Assembly: GCA_963714205.1 (NCBI GenBank)
Contig: CAVQNQ010000002.1
Span: 248,001 to 312,000 of the forward strand
DNA length: 64,000 nucleotides
Direction of reading: 5' to 3'
From: CAVQNQ01 sp963714205
GTDB lineage: Bacteria; Acidobacteriota; Terriglobia; Bryobacterales; Bryobacteraceae
The position numbers and the translations under genes were made by a program. Positions 1 to 7,005 of this stretch are shown here, one piece after another. Within the stretch, counting starts at the first letter, position 1; each line of letters starts with the position of its first letter. The notes under the pieces are model-generated. The model ran no database searches and was not told where the DNA came from. It was given only the letters and a program-made list of their open reading frames with translations.

Positions 1-1189
1 GGCTGGTCTCAACGGGCGACGCCCCCGACGTCACGATCTTGATGTGCGGGTCCACCTGCCGCATCGCCTGCGCGAACATGTTGTGCTTGATCCAGTACTG
101 ATCGGCAGCCATGAAGCCCATTTGCGCTGTGTTCCACATCTCATTGCCGATGTTCCACCAGGTCACCTTGTAAGGCTCCGGATGGCCATTGGCGGCCCGC
201 CACTTGCCCATCGGCGTGTTCACCGAACCGCTGACGTACTCGACCTCTTCAGCGGCCGAATGCGCGTCGCCGAAACCGGCATTCACGCAAATGTACGGCT
301 CCAGGTTGAGCAGCTTGTTGAGGACCATGTAGTCGTCGATCCCCAGGTCGTTCTGCTGTACTTCGCTCCAGGCGGGGTTCAGGCGCGGGGGCCGCTTGTC
401 GGGATCGCCGATGGAATCGCGCCAGTCCCAGGAGGAGACCATATTCCCACCCGGCCAGCGGAACATGGTCGGCCCGATCTTCTTCATCTCCGCGATCAGA
501 TCCGCGCGATAGCCGTTCAGGTTGTCCGCCGGCATCAGCGACACGGCGCCGATGTGGAACGTCCCCTTCCCGGTTCCCACGATCTCCAGCCGGGCATCGT
601 CGCTGTCCGCCCCGGCCGTGAAGCTCAGGGGAAACTTGGCGTATTCGGTTCGGAGCGGCTTGATTTGGATAGTCTGCCGGTCGCCCGGATTGGGCCCCCA
701 GACGAGGCTGACCTTCACTTCCGCCCCCGGATCGGCCGCCAGGATCACGCGGCCGGAGTACTTCCTCCCTTTTCGGACTCCCAGGCCCGCCTCCTGGATC
801 CCGTGCGGCGTGGCGGCCTCCAGCTTCACCATGGGGCTGTGCTCACCCACCCAGACCTTCTGCCGGTCCATCACTACGAACTCGTCCGGACCAAAGGGCC
901 TAAACCTGGGTGCCGTAGCTCTTCTCCTGCGCCCCGGGGCAGGTTCGGGTTCCTTACTGGAATCCACCGGATGGAAGAACTTCCGGTCGCCGAGCATCTC
1001 GGCCCAAAAGCCGCCCTCGTTGTTGGCTTCATGAAGTTCCGTGAAGAACCCATACATGTATGCGGAGATGGGCGCACCCGTTTTGGTCGCGTCCACCGTC
1101 ATAGTCACCTGTTGCGCGCTGCCCGTGTAGGCAAAAAAGCTGACGGCCATCGCCGCCAGCAGGATCTTGTGGAGTCCTTGGGTCCTCAT
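1..1189 (-). CDS. alpha-L-arabinofuranosidase, GH51 family (5' part, runs off the window)
   Basis: Secreted or periplasmic glycoside hydrolase expected to release terminal arabinofuranose from plant polysaccharides. Only the N-terminal ~396 residues are in the window; the gene continues left of base 1. It begins with a signal peptide (MRTQGLHKILLAAMAVSFF...GSAQQ). Next come the N-terminal sandwich with a CBM-like insertion (around residues 90-190) and the start of the TIM barrel, with the GH51 hallmarks WPGGN..SSWDW and, further on, GNEMW, whose Glu is the family acid/base. The ATG at 1189 is preceded by GGCGAGGTGACTG, a plausible ribosome site. The catalytic nucleophile lies outside the window. 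Family assignment is from motifs; the exact substrate is inferred. Confidence 0.85.
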   Translation of the reverse strand, partial: MRTQGLHKILLAAMAVSFFAYTGSAQQVTMTVDATKTGAPISAYMYGFFTELHEANNEGGFWAEMLGDRKFFHPVDSSKEPEPAPGRRRRATAPRFRPFGPDEFVVMDRQKVWVGEHSPMVKLEAATPHGIQEAGLGVRKGRKYSGRVILAADPGAEVKVSLVWGPNPGDRQTIQIKPLRTEYAKFPLSFTAGADSDDARLEIVGTGKGTFHIGAVSLMPADNLNGYRADLIAEMKKIGPTMFRWPGGNMVSSWDWRDSIGDPDKRPPRLNPAWSEVQQNDLGIDDYMVLNKLLNLEPYICVNAGFGDAHSAAEEVEYVSGSVNTPMGKWRAANGHPEPYKVTWWNIGNEMWNTAQMGFMAADQYWIKHNMFAQAMRQVDPHIKIVTSGASPVETS

Positions 1190-1430
1190 CAGTCACCTCG
1201 CCTTGCCACCTTGGATTGTAGCCCCAACACGCCCGGTTGGATGCTCTTTTGTTAGCACCTTTCGACCGGAGCGGGCCACGCCGGGCCGGCTCAATCCTAA
1301 CGAACATTAATCGCCGGGTGCCTCGATTCGGTGCGCGCCTTAGCCTGCGCGGGCTATCGTGCAATTCGCCGGTCTGCCGCAACATGGAATTGTAAGGCGG
1401 GGCAGCAAGCCCGCCGGGAGAATAGAAACC

Positions 1431-1652
1431 ATGAAAAAGACCGTACTCGCCATCGCATTCGCGGTTGCCACTATGCCGCTGACGTTCGCCGCGCAGACGC
1501 CGGCCAATCCGCCGGCCAACAATGCCGGCTCGATCACAGGCAAAGCCGGCACGACCAAAACCAAGACCAACGCCAAGAAGCATCACCGCAAGAGCGCCAC
1601 GACCAACGCCGCCAAGCCCAGCAATGGCGCCGCGGCCACGCCGCAGAAGTAA
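1431..1652 (+). CDS. small secreted Lys/Ala/Asn-rich protein
   Basis: A 73-residue protein with a textbook signal peptide (MKKTVLAIAFAVATMPLTFAA, cleavage near AQT). The mature part is low-complexity and very basic, rich in Lys, Thr, Asn, Ala and Pro (GKAGTTKTKTNAKKHHRKS). The start at MKK is chosen because the hydrophobic export signal begins there; the frame stays open upstream to 1359 but encodes nothing export-like. I recognise no catalytic domain. Short basic secreted proteins of this kind are common in acidobacteria and could bind envelope polyanions or DNA, but no function can be read from the sequence. Confidence 0.6.
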   Translation: MKKTVLAIAFAVATMPLTFAAQTPANPPANNAGSITGKAGTTKTKTNAKKHHRKSATTNAAKPSNGAAATPQK

Positions 1653-1672
1653 TCCGCGGGATGCCCGGCCCA

Positions 1673-1713
1673 CAAACAAAACCGGCGGACGCTCGGAGGA
1701 AAACGTCCGCCGG
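1673..1713 (-). terminator. intrinsic terminator of the cdaA-ybbR-glmM operon
   Basis: A perfect 10-bp inverted repeat (CCGGCGGACG at 1682-1691 with CGTCCGCCGG at 1704-1713) encloses a 12-nt loop. On the minus strand it is followed by TTTTGTTTG (complement of 1673-1681). It lies about 100 bases beyond the glmM stop, in the right orientation to end the minus-strand operon. There is no U-tract on the plus side, so it should not act on the small plus-strand gene. Confidence 0.8.
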
Positions 1714-1813
1714 GTTGGCCCACGAGGAGTCAATTCCCGCGGGGCCACTCGTATAAAAGCTTTCAGTAACAGAGACGTAACAAAGGGATGCGGCGTTCCA
1801 GCCAGCCCGGCGG

Positions 1814-3154
1814 CTAGGCGCCCAGCTCGCGGCGAATGGCTTCGGCGATCCGCTCGCTGAAGCTCTCCACCTGCTGCTGGTCGGGACCTTCCACCATCAC
1901 GCGGGCCAGCGGTTCGGTGCCGGAGAAACGCACCAGCACGCGGCCGGAACCGGCGAAGGCCTCCTCGGCGCACTGAATCTCGCGCGCCACGGCGGGAACA
2001 TCGGCGAGGTTCTTCCTCTCGCGTACCCGCACGTTGACCAGCCGCTGCGGATAGACGCGCAGATCGGCGCTCAGCTGGTCGAGTCCCGCGCCGTTCTGGC
2101 GAACCAGCTCCAAGACGCGCAGCGCGGTCAGGATGCCGTCGCCGGCAGTGGCGTACTGGCGGAAGATCACGTGTCCGGATTGCTCCCCGCCCAGCACCGC
2201 GCCCAGCCGCACCATCTCCTCGAGCACGTACTTGTCGCCCACAGGGGTGCGCACCATGCGGATGGAATCGCGTTCCAGGGCCTTCTCCAGCCCCAGGTTG
2301 GCCATCACGGTGGTCACTACCAGGTGATTGTCCAGGCACCCGGCGCGATCGAGCGCGCGCGCCGTCATCAGCAGGACGGCATCGCCATCGATCAACTTTC
2401 CGCTGGCGGCCACGAACATGGCGCGATCGGCATCCCCATCGAAAGCCACGCCCAAGTCGGCGCGGTTGGCGAGCACCGCCTCGCGCAGGCTCTCCAGGTG
2501 CAGGGCGCCGCAGTTCAGATTGATGTTGCGGCCGTTGGGAGCGCACGCCATCGCGATCGCCTCCGCGCCCAGGGCACGCAGCAGCTCGGGCGCCAGGTCC
2601 GAGGCCGCGCCGTTGCCGCAATCGACCACCATCCGGAGGCCCTCGAAGCGCGCCGGGACGGTGGAGGCGAGGAATTCCAGGTACGCCTGCTTGAGGCTGC
2701 AATCCACGGCGAGGCTGCGGGGACGCGGCTCGACTCCCTTTCCGCGCAGCAGCAGAATCTCCCGCTCGATGGCGTCCTCTTCCGCGTCCGGCAGCTTGAA
2801 TCCGGAATGGCCGAACACCTTGAGGCCGTTATCGCGATAGGGATTGTGCGAAGCGGAGATCATCACGCCCGCCAGAAACGGCCCCGTTCGCGTGAGGTAA
2901 GCGATCCCCGGAGTGGTGATCACGCCGGCATAGCGCACCCGCGCGCCACGGCTCGCGAGACCCCCGGCCACCAGTTCGGCGATCCACGGACCGGATTCGC
3001 GCGTGTCGGCGCCGATCAGAATTTCCGGGTTCGCCTGGGCCGCTACGGCATCGTCGCCCAGAGCCATTCCGAAGGCGTACACCGTCTCCGGATCCAGCGG
3101 ATACTCTCCGGCCACACCGCGAATCCCGTCCGTGCCGAACAACTGTTTACCCAC
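1814..3154 (-). CDS. glmM: phosphoglucosamine mutase
   Basis: Converts glucosamine-6-phosphate to glucosamine-1-phosphate, the step before UDP-GlcNAc for peptidoglycan. 446 residues, normal length. The N-terminus GKQLFGTDGIRG is the family signature, and the phosphoserine loop ISASHNPY places the catalytic Ser at residue 102. DGDADR (metal loop) and the C-terminal RFSGTEP (phosphate-binding loop) are present. The start is GTG at 3154, preceded by GGAGGA at a six-base distance; the nearby ATG is in another frame and hits a stop at once. Last gene of the cdaA-ybbR-glmM operon, an arrangement also conserved in Firmicutes, where CdaA, CdaR and GlmM physically interact. Confidence 0.96.
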   Translation of the reverse strand: MGKQLFGTDGIRGVAGEYPLDPETVYAFGMALGDDAVAAQANPEILIGADTRESGPWIAELVAGGLASRGARVRYAGVITTPGIAYLTRTGPFLAGVMISASHNPYRDNGLKVFGHSGFKLPDAEEDAIEREILLLRGKGVEPRPRSLAVDCSLKQAYLEFLASTVPARFEGLRMVVDCGNGAASDLAPELLRALGAEAIAMACAPNGRNINLNCGALHLESLREAVLANRADLGVAFDGDADRAMFVAASGKLIDGDAVLLMTARALDRAGCLDNHLVVTTVMANLGLEKALERDSIRMVRTPVGDKYVLEEMVRLGAVLGGEQSGHVIFRQYATAGDGILTALRVLELVRQNGAGLDQLSADLRVYPQRLVNVRVRERKNLADVPAVAREIQCAEEAFAGSGRVLVRFSGTEPLARVMVEGPDQQQVESFSERIAEAIRRELGA

Positions 3155-3174
3155 GCATTTCCTCCGATGTCGTG

Positions 3175-3852
3175 CTACTTCTTTCTCATGGTGACGCTCA
3201 CCGACACCTGCGGAGATGCCAGGAAGCGCACGTATGGATCTTCCACGAACGCGTTCACGCGGAACTCGGCCACCCCCACCGCCGAGGCCAGGTTCACCGG
3301 GTCGGTGACCGCCGCGCCGATGCGGGCCACGTGGCTGGCGGGGCCGGCGATGCGCAGCACGTTCGGCTCCACGTCGTAGCGGGCGATGGCATAACCGCTC
3401 TGCTCGCCGGTAAATCGCGGAACCACCTTCACCTCGCGCTCGGCGTGCCGTTCGAAATCCAGACGCACTTCGGAGGGAATGGCGCGCACCAGGTGTACGC
3501 CGCGAGCCAGCCGCACGTTGCCGTCCCCGATGGTGAAGGTGCGCTCGCCCGGCTGCACACTGGACATATCGAGGATCACCGAGGGCCGCGGGCTCTCGCC
3601 CGCATTCTCTCCCAGCCCGCGCAGCTCGCCGGAGGGGCCGCGCAGTTCCAGGGTTATGGAAGTCACCGGGGGGGAGGCGATCTCCAGGTCCTCGGGCAGA
3701 TTGCGGTACTCCAGGCGCACGGTCGCGAAGGTGGCCAGCTCCGGTTCGCTCGCTACCGACGCCCAGATGGTTACCGCGATCGCCAGGGAAGCCGCCTTCC
3801 ACCAGAAATTCTCGAAAACCAGCCCCAGCACCCAGCTAAGTTTGCCCTTCAT
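3175..3852 (-). CDS. ybbR: YbbR-domain protein (CdaR-like), c-di-AMP cyclase regulator
   Basis: 225 residues: one N-terminal membrane anchor (FENFWWKAASLAIAVTIWASVA) followed by an extracytoplasmic beta-rich region with two YbbR-like repeats (about residues 40-120 and 125-215). The start codon overlaps the cdaA stop in an ATGA junction, implying translational coupling, and glmM follows 20 bases after its stop. In Firmicutes the homologue CdaR binds and modulates the CdaA cyclase. The same role is inferred from the identical gene order; the sequence itself shows only the anchored YbbR architecture. Confidence 0.85.
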   Translation of the reverse strand: MKGKLSWVLGLVFENFWWKAASLAIAVTIWASVASEPELATFATVRLEYRNLPEDLEIASPPVTSITLELRGPSGELRGLGENAGESPRPSVILDMSSVQPGERTFTIGDGNVRLARGVHLVRAIPSEVRLDFERHAEREVKVVPRFTGEQSGYAIARYDVEPNVLRIAGPASHVARIGAAVTDPVNLASAVGVAEFRVNAFVEDPYVRFLASPQVSVSVTMRKK

Positions 3853-4730
3853 GGCTGGGTCACCTTCTGGGTGGCCTTCTCTGAAGGCCGGCCGTCCAGG
3901 ACCGGCAGCGGCGCCGGTTCGCTGGCCAGCGGAATATCGGCGGCGAATTCATCGATCTGCGTGGGCGTGGGCCGCTCCACGCCGAAGTGCCGGTTGACGC
4001 GTTCCACCACGTCGTTCAGCGCGACCCCCTGGACCAACTCGCCGAACGAGGCCACCGAGATGCGGCCGGTCTCCTCGGAGACCACCAGCGAGAGGCAATC
4101 GGTCTCCTCGGTGATGCCGATGGCCGCGCGATGGCGCGTGCCCAGCTTCGACGAGAGCGCGGGATTGGTGGTCAGAGGCAGGAAGCAGGCCGCCGCCGCG
4201 ATGCGATCCTTCTGCACGATTACGGCGCCATCGTGCAGCGGCAGACCGGGATGGAAGATTGAGAGGAGCAGATCGCGCGAGAGCCGCGCCTCCATGCGCA
4301 CCCCGCTCTCGATGAACGTGCGCAGCCCGATGTCGCGCTCGAGTACGATCAGCGCGCCCACCTTCTGATCGGAAAATTGCTCGATGGCCATCAGGATTTC
4401 GCTCACCGATTCGGGCGCGTGGAAGCCCGCCCCCAGCCAGCGTTTGCGTCCCAGGCGGGCCAGCGTGCGGCGGATCTCGGATTGGAATAGCACGATGATG
4501 GCCAGGCCCAGGTAGGGGACAATGAATGAGAGCAGCGATCGCAGGGCCTGCAGGCCGGCCCACCACGCCAGCACGTAGAGCCCCACCATGATCAGGATCC
4601 CGATCAGGATGTGGCCTGCGCGGGTGCCGCGCACCACCATGAGCGCCTGGTATACCAGGAACGCCACCACCAGAATGTCCATGATGGCGGTCAGATCGAG
4701 CGCCGCGAGCGAAGGCAACAAGCGAAGCAT
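3849..4730 (-). CDS. cdaA: membrane diadenylate cyclase CdaA (DisA_N domain)
   Basis: Makes cyclic di-AMP from two ATP at the inner membrane. 293 residues: three N-terminal transmembrane helices (about residues 15-85), a short linker, then the DisA_N cyclase domain with the two catalytic signatures LHDGAVI (DGA) and GTRHRAAIG (RHR). The C-terminal ~40 residues are Pro/Glu-rich and probably disordered. The start MLRLLPS at 4730 matches the usual CdaA length and leaves an 82-base divergent gap to the RibBA-like gene; the frame stays open further upstream but that extension would cover the neighbour. First gene of the cdaA-ybbR-glmM operon. I found no ydaO-type c-di-AMP riboswitch in the window. 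Confidence 0.95.
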   Translation of the reverse strand: MLRLLPSLAALDLTAIMDILVVAFLVYQALMVVRGTRAGHILIGILIMVGLYVLAWWAGLQALRSLLSFIVPYLGLAIIVLFQSEIRRTLARLGRKRWLGAGFHAPESVSEILMAIEQFSDQKVGALIVLERDIGLRTFIESGVRMEARLSRDLLLSIFHPGLPLHDGAVIVQKDRIAAAACFLPLTTNPALSSKLGTRHRAAIGITEETDCLSLVVSEETGRISVASFGELVQGVALNDVVERVNRHFGVERPTPTQIDEFAADIPLASEPAPLPVLDGRPSEKATQKVTQP

Positions 4731-4812
4731 GTTTGGTACCGCAGGCCCAGCCCACCATCTTACCCTAGGGCGTATGGAAGCGGTAACTGAACAGTAATGG
4801 ATACAATGAATT

Positions 4813-5946
4813 ATGCCTTTTGCAACACCCGCGGAAGCCATCGAGGAGATCCGCGAGGGCCGCATCGTGGTGGTGGTGGACGACGAGGACCGCGAGAATG
4901 AAGGCGATCTCACGGTGGCGGCCGAAAAAGTCACGCCGGAGATCATCAACTTCATGGCGACGCACGGGCGCGGCCTGATCTGCCTGGCACTGACCCCGGA
5001 GCGCTGCGATTTCCTACGCTTGCCGCCCATGAGCGCTGAAAATACCTCCACTTTCGGCACGGCTTTCTGCGAGACCATCGACGCGCGCTACGGCGTTACC
5101 ACCGGCATCTCGGCGGCCGATCGAACCCGCACCATCCTGACTTCCATCGATCCGCAGACCCGCCCAGCCGACTTGGCCCGGCCCGGCCACGTATTCCCCT
5201 TGCGCGCCCGCTCCGGTGGAGTGCTGGTGCGCGCCGGCCAGACCGAAGCATCCGTGGACCTGTCCCGCCTGGCCGGCCTGGCCCCCGCCGGGGTGATCTG
5301 CGAAATTATGAACGAGGATGGCACCATGGCGCGCGTGCCTCAGCTCGAGGAATTCTGCGCCCGCCACCATCTGAAAATGATCTCGGTGGCGGCTCTCATC
5401 CGCCATCGCATGAACCACGAGCGCTTTATCAGGCGTGTGGGCGAAGGCTGCGTCAAGACTGAGTTCGGCGAGTTCCGGTCGCTGGTCTACGCCACCGATT
5501 TCGACTCCGAATACCACCTGGCGCTGGTCCGCGGCGATGTAGCCGGACGTGAGCGCGTCCTGGTTCGTATGCACGCCCGCTGCCTGTTCGGAGAGGTCTT
5601 CAGCGCGGCCACCTGCGAGTGCGGCCAACTGATCCGCGGATCGCTGGGCGCGATTGCCGCCGAGGACGCGGGCGTGCTGGTGTATCTGCACCAGACCGGT
5701 CCGGGTTTCCGGCTGGAGCGGGACCGGCTGGGAGATGCCCGCATGATCACCCATGACCGCGATTTCATGCATTATCAAGGGGAAGCCGGCCGGCGGCAGC
5801 TCCAGCACGAGCATGGCATCGGCGCCCAGATTCTCTCCGACTTGGGCTTGCACACCATCCGGCTGCTGACCAATCATCCCCGCAAGATTGTTGCACTGGA
5901 AGGATTTGGCATCGAAGTCGTGGACCAGTTGCCGGTTCCCAAGTGA
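4813..5946 (+). CDS. RibBA-like protein (DHBP synthase + GTP cyclohydrolase II fold) with eroded active sites
   Basis: 377 residues with the full RibBA layout: DHBP synthase domain (about 1-200; DDEDRENEGDL, VTTGISAADR, RPGHVFPLRA all present) and GTP cyclohydrolase II domain (about 205-377). Key residues differ. In the first domain the metal-binding His of the RAGHT motif is Gln143 (RAGQT). In the second, the zinc triad C257-x10-C268-x-C270 is intact. However, the usual EGRG GTP-binding loop reads TGPG (295-298), the SEC glutamate is Arg256, and the DxR pair before GIGAQIL is replaced by Leu330/His332. A second, normal riboflavin enzyme would be expected elsewhere in the genome. No FMN riboswitch precedes the gene. 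Family certain; catalytic function doubtful. Confidence 0.85.
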   Translation: MPFATPAEAIEEIREGRIVVVVDDEDRENEGDLTVAAEKVTPEIINFMATHGRGLICLALTPERCDFLRLPPMSAENTSTFGTAFCETIDARYGVTTGISAADRTRTILTSIDPQTRPADLARPGHVFPLRARSGGVLVRAGQTEASVDLSRLAGLAPAGVICEIMNEDGTMARVPQLEEFCARHHLKMISVAALIRHRMNHERFIRRVGEGCVKTEFGEFRSLVYATDFDSEYHLALVRGDVAGRERVLVRMHARCLFGEVFSAATCECGQLIRGSLGAIAAEDAGVLVYLHQTGPGFRLERDRLGDARMITHDRDFMHYQGEAGRRQLQHEHGIGAQILSDLGLHTIRLLTNHPRKIVALEGFGIEVVDQLPVPK

Positions 5947-6009
5947 GTTCGCGGCACGGCGGAACTTCGGGGCGCCGTGATGCGTTAATAACGGAGAAGG
6001 GCTGCCGTC

Positions 6010-7005
6010 TTGAATCATATGAACGCACGAATCCTGACCGCTACCGCGCTTGCCGCCGTTTTGGGCGCCGTGCTACCCGCCCGGGCCGCCGATCCGCAAC
6101 TGCTGAACCTGGTGATGCCGGATGTCAAAGTCATCGCGGGCGTCAATGTGGACCAAGCTAAGACCACCCCGTTCGGCCAGTACGTGCTATCTCAGATCAC
6201 GGGCCAGCGTCAGCAGAATCTGCAGAATTTGATCAACGTGACCGGTTTCGATCCCACCAAGGACGTGAGCGAATTGCTGCTGGCAACCGATACAGTGGGG
6301 GCCAGTGCCACACCGGGGACGAACCAGGGATTGGTCTTGGCGCGCGGGACTTTCGACCCTGCCAAGATCGCGGCAGCGGCCACGGCCGGCGGCGCCCTGA
6401 CGGAATCGTACGGGGGCGTCACCATTATCGAAGGCGCGAAGCAGTTGGCCGGGTTCGCGTTTCTGAGCGTTACCAGCCCTGCCGACGCCACCTATGTGGT
6501 GGCCGGCGACATCGCCAACGTCAAAGCGGCGATTGACCGGCAGACCTCGCCATCCAGCCTTCCGGCCGCGCTGGTCACCAAGATCAATACCTGGAGCGCC
6601 ACCGAGGATGCCTGGGTGATCTCTACGGTCCCGCCCTCCACGTTGAAACCGCCCAGCGCGGCTCCCAACGTCCCCGGGCTGGGCGCCAACGGCGGCACGG
6701 CGTTTCAGAACATCGTGGATGGGGCCGCGGGCGTGAAGTTCGGCGCAAACGTGGTGGTGACCATCCAGGCCGAGGCGGATAACGCGCAGGACGCGACCAC
6801 TATGTCCGGCGTCTTGCAGTTGCTGGTCAGCGTGGCCAAAATGCAGGCCGCGCAGAACGCCCAGTTGGCGGCGCTGGCCAACGGGCTGAATGTGACCAAC
6901 GAGAACACCCTCGTCAACGTAACGATCACCATGCCGGAAGACCAGTTGCAGCAGCTGCTATCGCACCCCAGGCCGGCGGCGCGGCGGCGCGTCGGGCAGA
7001 TGTAA
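6010..7005 (+). CDS. secreted protein of unknown function
   Basis: 331 residues with a signal peptide (MNARILTATALAAVLGAVLPARAA). The mature protein is rich in Ala, Val and Thr with alternating beta/alpha patterns (VMPDVKVIAGVNVDQAKTTPFGQYVLSQI...FDPTKDVSELLLATD), resembling uncharacterised acidobacterial secreted proteins in which a putative stress-sensor-like domain is repeated; I cannot name the family. AAGGG at 5997-6001 sits eight bases before the TTG at 6010, so TTG is preferred over the ATG at 6019. The 3' end overlaps the convergent addA gene by about 80 bases, and the last ~15 residues (HPRPAARRRVGQM) look like a read-through tail. Confidence 0.65.
   Translation: MNHMNARILTATALAAVLGAVLPARAADPQLLNLVMPDVKVIAGVNVDQAKTTPFGQYVLSQITGQRQQNLQNLINVTGFDPTKDVSELLLATDTVGASATPGTNQGLVLARGTFDPAKIAAAATAGGALTESYGGVTIIEGAKQLAGFAFLSVTSPADATYVVAGDIANVKAAIDRQTSPSSLPAALVTKINTWSATEDAWVISTVPPSTLKPPSAAPNVPGLGANGGTAFQNIVDGAAGVKFGANVVVTIQAEADNAQDATTMSGVLQLLVSVAKMQAAQNAQLAALANGLNVTNENTLVNVTITMPEDQLQQLLSHPRPAARRRVGQM

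Noticed and set aside
44..1255. Plus-strand open frame of about 400 codons at the left edge
   Set aside because: Shadow of the GH51 gene, whose motifs and signal peptide are on the minus strand.
4731..4812. FMN riboswitch or strong promoter in the cdaA/RibBA divergent gap
   Set aside because: The 82-base gap is too short for an FMN aptamer. TACAAT at 4802 is too close to the ATG and has no fitting -35.
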